A DNA stretch of 64,000 nt from Variovorax paradoxus (GTDB lineage Bacteria > Pseudomonadota > Gammaproteobacteria > Burkholderiales > Burkholderiaceae_C): assembly GCF_000834655.1 (NCBI RefSeq), contig NZ_JXQQ01000026.1, forward strand, positions 1 through 64,000. Direction: 5' to 3'. A model generated the notes under the pieces. The model was not told the DNA's origin and made no database searches. It saw only the letters and a list, made by a program, of their open reading frames with translations. Positions 25,213 to 33,345 of the stretch are shown piece by piece. Position 1 is the first letter of the stretch. Each line of letters opens with the position of its first letter. The position numbers and the translations under genes are program-made.

Positions 25213-25743
25213 CTAGGACCCGGGCGCAAAACCCCAGGCCTGTTTCTCGAACTCGACGAAGCTGATCGCACCGGCCACGGCCGCGGCGGCGGACTGATCG
25301 CCGGTCACCCCGATGACCATCGGCGGCTGCGAATTGCTCGCGCGGAATTTGCTCTGGATGTACCAGTAGCCCAGCGTCTCGGTGGACTGCAGGCACCACA
25401 GCTGCTGGTCGGGTTCGGCCGGGTCCCTGGGCATCATGACCACGGGCCTCGGCTCGACCTGGACGTTGGGCTCCAGCGTCATGACGAAGCCGGTGCCCAT
25501 CATCGATTTCAGAAACCACCAGCCGGGGTTTTGCGGGCCGGCGGGAACGAACTGCCACAGCTGGTTGCCGGTGCCCGAGGTCTTGCGCGGATACGCGATG
25601 ACCTGGGTGCCCGTGGTGGTGCTGCCGCTGTCCACGTCGAGCACGTAGTGGCTTCCGGGCATGCGCTGGATGAAGTACGGGCCCAGGTTCAGTTCGTCCG
25701 TCAGCGGCGGCGGCGGCGAGATGACTTTTTCATTGGTCGACAT
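25213..25743 (-). CDS. Ricin-type (beta-trefoil) lectin-domain protein
   Basis: A 176-residue protein with a ricin B-like beta-trefoil. The repeats GSHYVLDVDSGSTTTGTQVIAY, GNQLWQFVPA, DQQLWCLQ and GYWYIQSK show the QxW-type pattern (QLWQF, QLWCL). There is no obvious signal peptide; residues 8-13 are proline-rich. The gene follows the patatin-like phospholipase by 44 bp on the same strand with its own AAAGGAG, so the two are probably one operon. The lectin would supply carbohydrate or surface binding for the lipase, by analogy with other toxin pairs. This pairing is inferred, not shown. Confidence 0.78.
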   Translation of the reverse strand: MSTNEKVISPPPPLTDELNLGPYFIQRMPGSHYVLDVDSGSTTTGTQVIAYPRKTSGTGNQLWQFVPAGPQNPGWWFLKSMMGTGFVMTLEPNVQVEPRPVVMMPRDPAEPDQQLWCLQSTETLGYWYIQSKFRASNSQPPMVIGVTGDQSAAAAVAGAISFVEFEKQAWGFAPGS

Positions 25744-25787
25744 CGTTGCTCCTTTGCAAGGAAAAGCGTTCGTGTGGGCTCTGCCGC

Positions 25788-26816
25788 TCAGCGGCGAGCG
25801 GCGGCGTTCCGGCTTTCGCCCTCGAAGGGACCGTCCGGCAGGTGGTTCCACCAGTAGGCATCGATCAGCGCCTCCGCGTGGGCGGTGTCGGCCCGCTCGC
25901 CCTTGTCCTGCAGCAGCTGGATGGCCTGCGGGTAGGTCGTGTTCTCCGGAATGAAGAACGGCAGCCTCGGGTTGATGTTGACGTAGCGGTCGCCCAGCAG
26001 AAAGCCGGCCAGCGTGGGCATGAGCTCGGTGGAGGTGCCGTTCAGGCACATGTCCAGGATGGGCCCCGGCTTGCTCTGGTTCATGAGGAACGGCGGCGTG
26101 CTGTTGAACGGGTTGGCATCGCCGTTCATCCACTGGTTGGCGCCCCATTGGGCTGTGTCGCTGGCGATCCAGTCATGCATCATCCCGGTGCCGATGGTGA
26201 TGGCGGTGATGTCTTCCAGCTTGTGCCCTGCCCTCACCGCGAGGGCGATGGCGGCCACGGTGGGGTCGTGGTTGAAGAACGCCCCATCGACATTGCCCAT
26301 GTACGAGCCCAGCTGCCCCGGCATCGCGCCGCTGGAGGTGGCGGCCTCGGCGATGGACACGTTGCCATGGCCCGGGATCATGTTGGTGTACATGACCGGC
26401 TTCCACGGAATGGGCGTCTGCACACCTTCGGCCGACGTTTCGAGTCCGCCGACATTGAAGGTCACGAAGAGGACCTTGCGCGTGAGATCCGAGACGAGCT
26501 TGTCTCCGTGCAGTGCGTGCTGCGAGTTGTAGACGTCCTGGATGTTGTACGCGGGCGTGTCCGGGTCCGTGTCCATGTTGTCGTAGAACTTGATCTCGCC
26601 GTGCTTGAAGAATTCGATGATCTCTGCGGCAGGCAGCCCCGCAACGAGTTCGCTCGTGATGATCGACCCCGTCGAGCAGCCCGCGATCAGATCGGTGCGC
26701 CGGACGAGATCCGGAAAGTGCGTCTGCAGCTTCTTGAGGATCGTGACGGACATCAGGCCGCGTATGCCGCCGCCGACGAACGAAAGAATGGTGAATTTTT
26801 TTCCAGGCTCTGCCAT
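25788..26816 (-). CDS. Patatin-like phospholipase
   Basis: A 342-residue patatin-family lipid acyl hydrolase. The oxyanion loop GGGIRG is at 15-20 and the nucleophile elbow GCSTG at 46-50 (Ser48). The catalytic aspartate lies in VDGAFF (Asp177), so the Ser-Asp dyad is complete. No signal peptide is seen, so it is either cytoplasmic or exported by a dedicated system. An AGGAG stands eight bases before the ATG. It precedes a ricin-lectin gene. Patatin domains also occur in phage-defence effectors (CapV), but no nucleotide cyclase or sensor is adjacent. Phospholipase activity is likely from the motifs; role unknown. Confidence 0.88.
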   Translation of the reverse strand: MAEPGKKFTILSFVGGGIRGLMSVTILKKLQTHFPDLVRRTDLIAGCSTGSIITSELVAGLPAAEIIEFFKHGEIKFYDNMDTDPDTPAYNIQDVYNSQHALHGDKLVSDLTRKVLFVTFNVGGLETSAEGVQTPIPWKPVMYTNMIPGHGNVSIAEAATSSGAMPGQLGSYMGNVDGAFFNHDPTVAAIALAVRAGHKLEDITAITIGTGMMHDWIASDTAQWGANQWMNGDANPFNSTPPFLMNQSKPGPILDMCLNGTSTELMPTLAGFLLGDRYVNINPRLPFFIPENTTYPQAIQLLQDKGERADTAHAEALIDAYWWNHLPDGPFEGESRNAAARR

Positions 26817-26964
26817 TACCAGCTCCTTTCAAATCATTGAATCCCCGGTTGGGGAAGCGGAGTCTCGGTCTCGGGCACATGCATCGTCTACGCGTGGAAT
26901 CCCGTTCAATCCATCTGCGTAATTCCGGACGCCGCGCAAGATATCGGTTCCGTCCAAAGCATCG

Positions 26965-27213
26965 TCACGCGGGCGCGTACAACGCATCGAGCGAAGTCCT
27001 AAGTTCGCTCGCTTGCGCATGATCGAGCGATCGCGCGATGCGATGGAACGCGGCCTCGTAGCACGGAAGCATCAGTGCAGCGGTGAGCGCATGAACGCCG
27101 TCGCCGCGCGCGATGTGCGCGTGGCATGCGGCAATGCTTCGATGGATGGCGAATGCGCGCCCGACAGGTGTTTGCGTCATCGCTTCGTCGTCGTCGTTTC
27201 CTGTGATGGTCAT
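26965..27213 (-). CDS. Small hypothetical protein
   Basis: An 82-residue helical protein (AFAIHRSIAACHAHIARGDG, LMLPCYEAAFHRIARSLDHA) with no signal or membrane segment and no family that I recognise. A good AGGAG lies six bases before the ATG, which supports it as a real gene. It lies upstream of the patatin gene on the same strand with about 150 bp between them. Confidence 0.55.
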   Translation of the reverse strand: MTITGNDDDEAMTQTPVGRAFAIHRSIAACHAHIARGDGVHALTAALMLPCYEAAFHRIARSLDHAQASELRTSLDALYAPA

Positions 27214-27370
27214 TGCATGCTCCTCGTGGCGCACTGCAGATGGCGCCGCATCACGACTCTAGGGATGCGGGCGCGCGGCAGGGAGTAACAACATCGTCGT
27301 GAATCGCGACTGCAATGGGCGAGGCGGCGTGCGGGGACAATCGAGTCACTCCCTGCAAACGAATGCATCC

Positions 27371-27787
27371 ATGCCGACCGAACCTCGCACGCCCTCTTCT
27401 CCCACCGACCAACCGCCGGCCGACGCGCCCGCAGCAACACCGGCGCCCGCACGCGCCGCGCAGAGCGCAGGCAAGGCACGGCGCCTGCGCACCGAGGCCG
27501 ACAAGCTCGAAGCTTTCTGCGTCGTCGTTCGCGCGGCCTCGGCCGCCACGGACCACGCGGCATTCGCGGAAGTGAGCCGCGCGGCATCGAAGGCGCTGAA
27601 GGCGAAGTTCGGCGGCGGCTCGATCACTTCGGTGTTCGCGTGGCTTACCAGCAGTGCGGGCAAGGACGCGCTGGACAGCGTGCTGGCCGGAGAGGTCGAG
27701 CTGATGGGGCCGCTCTCCACCGAGGAGATCGTCGAGGCGGTGGCGCTCGCGCAAAAGGCGGAACTGCTGCGCGCCACCGAGGGCTGA
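27371..27787 (+). CDS. Hypothetical protein with a proline/alanine-rich N-terminus
   Basis: A 138-residue protein. Residues 1-40 are Pro/Ala/Thr-rich and likely disordered. The rest is helical (ADKLEAFCVVVRAASAATDHAAFAEVSRAASKALKAKFGG; LSTEEIVEAVALAQKAELL). I do not recognise the family. It converges on the dioxygenase-like gene, with only 12 bp between their ends. An upstream in-frame ATG would add 24 poorly conserved-looking residues. Confidence 0.55.
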   Translation: MPTEPRTPSSPTDQPPADAPAATPAPARAAQSAGKARRLRTEADKLEAFCVVVRAASAATDHAAFAEVSRAASKALKAKFGGGSITSVFAWLTSSAGKDALDSVLAGEVELMGPLSTEEIVEAVALAQKAELLRATEG

Positions 27788-27799
27788 GGCTTCTTCGGC

Positions 27800-28525
27800 T
27801 CAGCCGGCCGCGCGCCACTCGCCCGTGTCGGGGCACACGCGGGCCCGCGCGCCGTTCAGCCAGACCTGCTCTTCGTCAAGTTGCGATGCGGTCGAAGGGT
27901 CCGTGTCGAAGTCGATGCGCAGTGCGCGCGCGACGCCGGCGTTCTCGATGGGCAGCTCCCAGGTAAAGAACAGCTGGCTGCAGTCGATGCCGGGTGCGAA
28001 GTGGGCCGCGTCGAAGCCGCTGCTGCCGCGGCGGATCACGGCATGCGGCTGCGCGGTGTCGAACATCAGCACCGTGCCCCGCGCCAGCGGGATGCGATCG
28101 CCCGTCGATGGGAAATGCACATCGAGCCCCTTGTCCTCGCTCACGAAGAGATTGCAGAAAGCCGCGCTGCCGTATTGCTCGCCGTCGTGGTGGTAGCGCG
28201 CGCCGCGGCAGGCCATCAGGGCGATGTCGCTCGCGGCCAGCACGTCGTCGAGGCCGAGCGTGCGCATCCAGTCGGTCATCGCCTGCACGCAGAGCCTGTA
28301 GTCGGGCCAGCGCATGCGGGCACGGGCCAGCGGCAAGGGCTCGACATCGCCGGGTTCGAGGAACAGGGTCGATGCGATGTCGCGCTCCCAATCGGCCACG
28401 AGCCGCGCGGGCGGCGCGGACACATCGACCGTGCCCGACAGCACGACGCCGCCCACGCTTCGGCTGCGCAGGGCGGTGTTGCTCCAGAAGTAAGACGTGA
28501 GGGAGGACGCGAGGCGTTGGCTCAT
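27800..28525 (-). CDS. Putative Fe(II)/2-oxoglutarate-dependent dioxygenase
   Basis: A 241-residue protein whose centre fits a 2OG-Fe(II) oxygenase. Metal ligands are suggested by YHHDGEQYG (HxD-type, about residues 113-120) and QPHAVIRRG (about 160), with a distal-strand arginine after the second histidine. The region between (FCNLFVSEDKGLDVHFPSTGDRIPLARGTVLMFDTAQPH) has the double-stranded beta-helix pattern. Substrate unknown. It stands next to a saccharopine-dehydrogenase-like gene on the same strand, 22 bp apart, and may be its downstream partner under the same TetR control. Confidence 0.7.
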   Translation of the reverse strand: MSQRLASSLTSYFWSNTALRSRSVGGVVLSGTVDVSAPPARLVADWERDIASTLFLEPGDVEPLPLARARMRWPDYRLCVQAMTDWMRTLGLDDVLAASDIALMACRGARYHHDGEQYGSAAFCNLFVSEDKGLDVHFPSTGDRIPLARGTVLMFDTAQPHAVIRRGSSGFDAAHFAPGIDCSQLFFTWELPIENAGVARALRIDFDTDPSTASQLDEEQVWLNGARARVCPDTGEWRAAG

Positions 28526-28547
28526 CGGAGCCAGTGTAGTGAGCGCC

Positions 28548-29579
28548 TCAGCGGATCTCGAAGGACAGGTGCCCGGGGACGAGCGATGCGAGGAAGTCGC
28601 GCGCGTCGAAGGCTTCGCCGGCCGTCAGCACGCCGGCTGTCTTGACCTCCCCGCCGACCAAGCGCGCCAGCGCCTCGACCACGAGCGGCGCGGAGACGGC
28701 GTAGATGTCGCGCCCGCTCGCGATCGCCCTGCGCTCTTCGCCGCCCTTGCGTGCGATCACTTCGACGACGAAGGTCTGCGACGAACGGCCGCTTTCGTCG
28801 CTGGACGTGGGTGCCTTCGGGTTCGGATCGACCAGGTCCTTGACGGCGGCCAGCGTCATGTACGAGCGGATCTCGGGCACATCGATGTGCCGCGCGATCG
28901 TCACCGTGTCGGCCATGGTGAATTCGGAGACGGCTTGCTGCCTGCCCACGGGCGCGGGGAATTCCCATTCGACGACAGGCGCAGCGCCCGTGGCGTGCAC
29001 GATCTTTCCGTTCGCAAAGACGACGCGGCGGCCGTCGCGGCGCTGCCTTGAAACCTGGCCCGCGGCAAGAGTGCCGGCGGTCGGCAACCAGCTGTCGAGG
29101 CCATACGCGATGGAGATGTCGTCGGCCGATGTCCAGTCGCCCATGGCCGCGGTCGCGAGCAGGTCGCCCAGCCCGCCGTAGAACGCCATCGCATGCACGA
29201 CGACGACGCCGGCCTCGCGAGTGCGGTCGGCGTACAGCGCGAAGGTGTCGATGTTGGCCTCCACTTCGGCGGCGACGTCGAGGTACGGAATGCGCGCGCG
29301 CAATGCCGCCTCGATCACCGGTCCGGCGGTGCTGGCAAAGGGGCCCGCGCAGTTGATGACCGCCGCTGCGCCCTTCAGCGCGCGGTCGAGCGCGGCAGGT
29401 TCGTCGACCGATGCGGGCCTCGCTTCGAGGCCGGGGTATTCGGTCGCCAGCGCGTCCAGCTTGCGCGCATCGCGGCCGGAAAGAACGGGCGTCCATCCGC
29501 GCCTGTGCAGTTCAGACACGACGAAGCGGCCGGTGTGTCCATAGGCGCCGTAGACGACGACGGATTGATTCGATGCCAT
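28548..29579 (-). CDS. Saccharopine dehydrogenase-like NAD(P)-binding oxidoreductase
   Basis: A 343-residue protein with an N-terminal Rossmann fold: VVVYGAYGHTGRFVVSEL is the glycine-rich nucleotide loop, and later AAAVINCAGPFASTAGPVIEAALRARIPYLDVAAE follows the saccharopine dehydrogenase (trans-acting enoyl reductase) pattern. The second half is an alpha/beta catalytic region without a motif I can tie to one substrate. An AGGAATCCCG precedes the ATG. It is divergent from a TetR gene, and two identical operator palindromes lie between them, so it is almost certainly the regulator's target. Confidence 0.88.
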   Translation of the reverse strand: MASNQSVVVYGAYGHTGRFVVSELHRRGWTPVLSGRDARKLDALATEYPGLEARPASVDEPAALDRALKGAAAVINCAGPFASTAGPVIEAALRARIPYLDVAAEVEANIDTFALYADRTREAGVVVVHAMAFYGGLGDLLATAAMGDWTSADDISIAYGLDSWLPTAGTLAAGQVSRQRRDGRRVVFANGKIVHATGAAPVVEWEFPAPVGRQQAVSEFTMADTVTIARHIDVPEIRSYMTLAAVKDLVDPNPKAPTSSDESGRSSQTFVVEVIARKGGEERRAIASGRDIYAVSAPLVVEALARLVGGEVKTAGVLTAGEAFDARDFLASLVPGHLSFEIR

Positions 29580-29614
29580 CGGGATTCCTCTGATGCAGAG
29601 CCATCCGCGGCACA

Positions 29615-29668
29615 ACGCTACAGATCTGTACTCCTCGGCGTGGAGCTTAGAGTACAGATCTGTAGCGT
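29615..29668. promoter_or_regulatory. Twin operator palindromes for the TetR regulator
   Basis: A perfect 19-bp inverted repeat (29615-29633 and 29650-29668, spacer 16 bp) contains two copies of the 12-bp palindrome TACAGATCTGTA, at 29619-29630 and 29653-29664, 34 bp centre to centre. It lies between the divergent oxidoreductase and TetR genes, 20 bp before the TetR ATG. This spacing (just over three helical turns) fits two dimers on one face or repression of both promoters. Confidence 0.8.
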
Positions 29669-29687
29669 GTCAAGGTAAACTGCCGAC

Positions 29688-30305
29688 ATGAACAAACGCA
29701 CGGTCGCGACCACCGAAGCAGTCGCCAGCGAACGCAGCCCTTCCGTCGCGCGGGCGCGCATCCTCGAAACGGCGGCCGCGCTGTTCTACCGGGAGGGCGT
29801 GCGGGCTGTCGGCGTCGATCTGGTGGTGGAGCGATCGGGCGTCGCGAAGACCAGCCTCTATCGGCACTTCGCGACCAAGGACGACCTGGTCGTGGCGTTT
29901 CTCGAGCAGGAAGACGCGGAGTACTGGCGCGATTGGGATGTCGTGGCCGAGAAGGCAAAGGGCGATGCCGCGGCAGAACTCGAAGCGCACATCCGCTGGA
30001 TCGCCAACCACATCCTCAAGCCCACGTATCGCGGCTGCCCGTTCCTGAATGTGGCGACGGAGTTTCCGGATGCCGCGCATCCGGCGCGCGCCATCACCTC
30101 GCGGCACAAGCTCGAGCTGCACCGCCGTCTCGCCGTGTTGGCGAAGACAGCGGGCATTCGCAAGCCGGAAGAACTGGCGGACCAGCTGGGGCTGCTTTTC
30201 GATGGGGCCTACATGAACGGCCACCTGACAGGCAAGAAAGGGCCCGTGCGTTCCTTCGTCGCGGCCGGGATCGCGCTGCTGCAGCTTGCCCGGGAACGCA
30301 AGTAG
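29688..30305 (+). CDS. TetR/AcrR-family transcriptional regulator
   Basis: A 205-residue TetR regulator. The helix-turn-helix spans ILETAAALFYREGVRAVGVDLVVERSGVAKTSLYRHFATKDDLVVAFLE (about residues 25-73), preceded by a basic arm. The C-terminal ligand domain has a TetR_C-like helix with YRGCPFLNVATEFPDAAHPARAI, as in regulators of short-chain or aldehyde-type oxidoreductases. It probably represses itself and the divergent dehydrogenase through the twin TACAGATCTGTA sites. The inducer is unknown. Confidence 0.93.
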   Translation: MNKRTVATTEAVASERSPSVARARILETAAALFYREGVRAVGVDLVVERSGVAKTSLYRHFATKDDLVVAFLEQEDAEYWRDWDVVAEKAKGDAAAELEAHIRWIANHILKPTYRGCPFLNVATEFPDAAHPARAITSRHKLELHRRLAVLAKTAGIRKPEELADQLGLLFDGAYMNGHLTGKKGPVRSFVAAGIALLQLARERK

Positions 30306-30315
30306 CGCGGTTGCC

Positions 30316-30573
30316 TTAACCCGCGTTCTTGAGCGACTGCTTGGCCTTGCTGGCCGAGCTCTTCGCGCGGTTCTTGTGATAGCCCGACTTGACGTTGTTC
30401 ACCGCCTTGCCGACCGGGCCGCTCTTCTTGGCCTTGCTGTCGGCCTGCTTCTCGTCGATCTTGTGCTGCGCGGCATCGGTCGCCTCGGAAGCCGCCTTGC
30501 CGATCTGCGCACTGGCCGTGCCGGCTGCGAGCAGGGTGAGCGACGTGGCCAGGGCGATCAGGGTCTTGTTCAT
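30316..30573 (-). CDS. Small exported basic protein
   Basis: An 85-residue protein with a signal peptide (MNKTLIALATSLTLLAAGTASA, cleavage after about 22). The mature ~63 residues are rich in lysine, alanine and serine with little hydrophobic core (SSASKAKQSLKNAG at the end), so it is probably disordered and may bind DNA, RNA or polyanions in the periplasm. A GGAGGAACACCCC leader supports the ATG. It ends 10 bp from the TetR gene's stop, so the two converge. Function unknown. Confidence 0.7.
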   Translation of the reverse strand: MNKTLIALATSLTLLAAGTASAQIGKAASEATDAAQHKIDEKQADSKAKKSGPVGKAVNNVKSGYHKNRAKSSASKAKQSLKNAG

Positions 30574-30689
30574 GGGGTGTTCCTCCAGATGTTGAATCGA
30601 AGTCGATGGTTGCACCCCTTGCTGCCGCGGCGTGTCAGCGAGGGCCCCGGATGCACTGGGGGCTGGGCCCCACACGCTGCACTTGCTGC

Positions 30690-31949
30690 CTAACGCAGCG
30701 AGCCCAGGTAGGAATCGACCGCCGAGCCCCAGAGGCGTTGCACGGTGTAGGTGCCATGGCCGTCCATCCCCTTAGGGGGCATGAGAACGTCAAAAGTCCC
30801 CTTTCCGCCGGCCGCCTGGAATACATTGAAGTTGCCCCGGCTGTGCGCAATGGGGTAGTACGGATCTGCCTCGCCGTACAGCCACAGCGTCGGCTGCGGA
30901 AACGCGGCCGCGCGCTTGAACAGTTCGCCGTTCACCTTGACCGCATCGGGGCATCCCGTACCGATCCAGCCGCCAACGAAGTTGATGACGCCCACCTCCT
31001 CTTGCGGATGAAGGCCCGCATAGGCCGCCGCGAGAATGCCGCCGCGCGAGACGCCGCCGATCACGACGCGTTTGGCGTCCACATCGCTGCGCTGGCGGAT
31101 GTGCGCCATCGCCACCTCCAGGTCGGCCAGTGCGTGCTCGGCACCGGGCAGCGACAGCGAGGCCCGGCATGAATAGCGCGAGCGATCGGTCTCGAAGCCT
31201 TCGTCGTACAGGCCGTCGGAGTGGCCCCGTCCCCGGCGCTGCGGATAGACGACCTGCCAGCCGCGCGCGACGAAGAACGCGCTCACCTCGGGGCTGACCC
31301 AGGTCAGCGTGAACCACTCCGGGCGATTGCCCATGCCGGTCGAGCCATGGTTCATGACGAGCGTGGGAAAAGGCCCATCCCCTTCGGGGCGGTGGATCAC
31401 CATTTCTAGACGCACGGGCTTGCCGTTTTCCGTGAACGGGGTGTCCAGCCATTCGACGCGTCGCACATATGCAGGCGGGCGGCGCGACAGCACGCCCATG
31501 GACAGGAGCTGGGTTTCCGGCCGCCAGATGCCCAGTTCCATGTCGCCGTCCTTGCGCAGGCGCATCACCAATTTGGCGCCGGTCTTGAGCGTGACCTGGA
31601 GTTCGTCGTTCTCGAAGCGCCCGGAGGCTTCGTCGACCACGGTCTGCAGCGAGCTTGCGCCGACGTAGGTCACGGTCGCGCCGGTGGCCGAGAGGTCGCG
31701 GATGGCGACCTTGACGTCGCAGCCCGCCGTGCGGCACGCCCATCCGCGCCAGATACCGCTCCATTGCGCGACCTCGGCGGGCGCGGTGCTGTCTTCTGCC
31801 AGCGCGGCCACCTGCGGCGGCAGCTCGGCCGCCACCGGGCTTTCGGAGACGGCGCGCGGAAGGTCGCCGATGTAGCTGGGCCATGGGGTCTGCGCCGATG
31901 CGGCCATGCAGACGCTGAACAGAAACGCGCCGATCAAACCTTGCTTCAA
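30690..31949 (-). CDS. Exported alpha/beta hydrolase (dienelactone-hydrolase-like)
   Basis: A ~419-residue protein with a signal peptide (KQGLIGAFLFSVCMAASAQ). About 110 residues then form a beta-rich domain (WSGIWRGWACRTAGCDVKVAIRDLSATGATVTYVG). The C-terminal ~260 residues form an alpha/beta hydrolase: VMNHGSTGM as oxyanion region, RGRGHSDG, nucleophile elbow GGVSRGG (a Ser-Arg variant of GxSxG), GEADPYYPIAHS for the acid, and a C-terminal GMDGHGTY histidine. The start was set at TTG preceded by GGAGGGAGCTC; a GTG 12 codons earlier is the alternative. It is likely periplasmic, with an unknown ester or peptide substrate. Confidence 0.8.
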   Translation of the reverse strand: MKQGLIGAFLFSVCMAASAQTPWPSYIGDLPRAVSESPVAAELPPQVAALAEDSTAPAEVAQWSGIWRGWACRTAGCDVKVAIRDLSATGATVTYVGASSLQTVVDEASGRFENDELQVTLKTGAKLVMRLRKDGDMELGIWRPETQLLSMGVLSRRPPAYVRRVEWLDTPFTENGKPVRLEMVIHRPEGDGPFPTLVMNHGSTGMGNRPEWFTLTWVSPEVSAFFVARGWQVVYPQRRGRGHSDGLYDEGFETDRSRYSCRASLSLPGAEHALADLEVAMAHIRQRSDVDAKRVVIGGVSRGGILAAAYAGLHPQEEVGVINFVGGWIGTGCPDAVKVNGELFKRAAAFPQPTLWLYGEADPYYPIAHSRGNFNVFQAAGGKGTFDVLMPPKGMDGHGTYTVQRLWGSAVDSYLGSLR

Positions 31950-32012
31950 GAGAGCTCCCTCCAATTTTTCTGACGATCGAGACACACGCCTCGCGTGTCT
32001 CGATTCTGCTTC

Positions 32013-33215
32013 CTACAACGCCGCAGCCTCGGCCTGCAGCACGCCACCGCGCGCCACGACACGCCCACCCGCCACCACCAGCTTGCGCACCGGCCGCGAC
32101 ACCACCGCATGCGCCACGGTCTGTGCATCGACCAGCACCAAGTCCGCGCGATTGCCCGGGACGAGCCCGTAGGCCTCGAAGCCGCAGCCGCGCGCGCCCG
32201 AGTGGGTGACGGTGTCGAGCGCTACCTCGACCTCGTCGTCGCGGCGCAGGTTGTAGCGCAGGCCGATGAGCATCGCGCGCTCCAGCATGTCGGGGTTGCC
32301 GTAGGGCGTCCATGCGTCGCGGATGCCGTCGTTGCCGCCGACCACCGTCACGCCCGCCTGCCGGCAGGCCATGAGCGGCGGCACGCTGCGGGACGGCGGC
32401 GCGCTGGTGACGAGCACCACGCCGAGCCGCGCCATGCGCGCGAGCAGCGTCTCGCGCTCGCGTTCGGCAATGTCGCCGAGGCAGAAGCCGTGGCTCACGG
32501 CCACCTTGCCCTGCATGCCCAGCGCCTCGGTGCGCTGCAGGATCAAGTCGAGCGAGAACGCGCCCATGGCACCGGGCTCGTGCAGGTGGATGTCGATGGG
32601 CCGCCGGTGCCTGTCGGCGATGCCGAAGAGCACGTCGAGCGATTTCACCGGGTCGCCGTCGATGGCGCACGGGTCGAGGCCGCCGAGCACGTCGGCGCCG
32701 AGCGCGAGCGACTGGTCGAGCAACTCTGCGGTGCCGGGCCGGCCGAGCAGGCCGGACTGCGGGAACGCGACGACCTGGATCTGCTGCAGCTCGCGCAGCG
32801 CCTCACGCGTGCGCAGCGTGCCTTCGAGGTGGCGGAGGCCCGCCTGCGTATCGACATCGACATGCGTGCGAAGCCGCGTGGTGCCGAGCGCGAGAAAGGC
32901 CTTGGCGAGCGCGAGCGACTGCGCGGCGGCATCGTGTCCGCTCGCATGGCGGAGGGCCCGCTCGTTCTCGATCTTGTCGATGAGATTCGTGCCGACTTCG
33001 TTGCGGTACCAGTCCATGCCCCACATCGTCTTGTCCAGATGCGTGTGGCCTTCGACGAGGCCGGGGAGCAGCAAGGCGCCGCCGCCCTCTTCGATGGATG
33101 CATCGGCCGGCGCGGACAGCGCGGCACCGATGCCTGCGATGCGGCCGTCGCGCACCAGCACGTCGACGGGGGAAGCGCCCAGGGGGCGAACGTTGCGGAT
33201 GAGGAGCGTGGGCAT
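32013..33215 (-). CDS. Amidohydrolase, cytosine-deaminase-like
   Basis: A 400-residue metal-dependent amidohydrolase. Motifs: GLVEGHTHLDKT (metal ligands at about H57 and H59), HLHEPGAM, VSHGFCLGD and GNDGIRDAW, plus a C-terminal composite domain (RADLVLVDAQTVAHAVVSRPVRKLVVAGG). This pattern is closest to cytosine deaminase or N-isopropylammelide-type hydrolases; the exact substrate is not evident. The ATG has GGACAACC in front. It is divergent from a DMT transporter, which may import or export its substrate or product. Confidence 0.9.
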   Translation of the reverse strand: MPTLLIRNVRPLGASPVDVLVRDGRIAGIGAALSAPADASIEEGGGALLLPGLVEGHTHLDKTMWGMDWYRNEVGTNLIDKIENERALRHASGHDAAAQSLALAKAFLALGTTRLRTHVDVDTQAGLRHLEGTLRTREALRELQQIQVVAFPQSGLLGRPGTAELLDQSLALGADVLGGLDPCAIDGDPVKSLDVLFGIADRHRRPIDIHLHEPGAMGAFSLDLILQRTEALGMQGKVAVSHGFCLGDIAERERETLLARMARLGVVLVTSAPPSRSVPPLMACRQAGVTVVGGNDGIRDAWTPYGNPDMLERAMLIGLRYNLRRDDEVEVALDTVTHSGARGCGFEAYGLVPGNRADLVLVDAQTVAHAVVSRPVRKLVVAGGRVVARGGVLQAEAAAL

Positions 33216-33345
33216 GGTTGTCCTGAAAAGCATCGGGCGAGTTGTCGTGCGCAGCGTACCCAGATTCGGGCGCGCGGTCATCACCGCACACGATTCGTTC
33301 CAGGGCGAAGTGTTCGTCGCGACCGCTCGCGATGATCGGCGCACC

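Noticed and set aside
25788..26816. Patatin gene as CapV of a CBASS defence operon
   Set aside because: No nucleotide cyclase, sensor or Cap2/Cap3 gene is adjacent; neighbours are a lectin and small hypotheticals.
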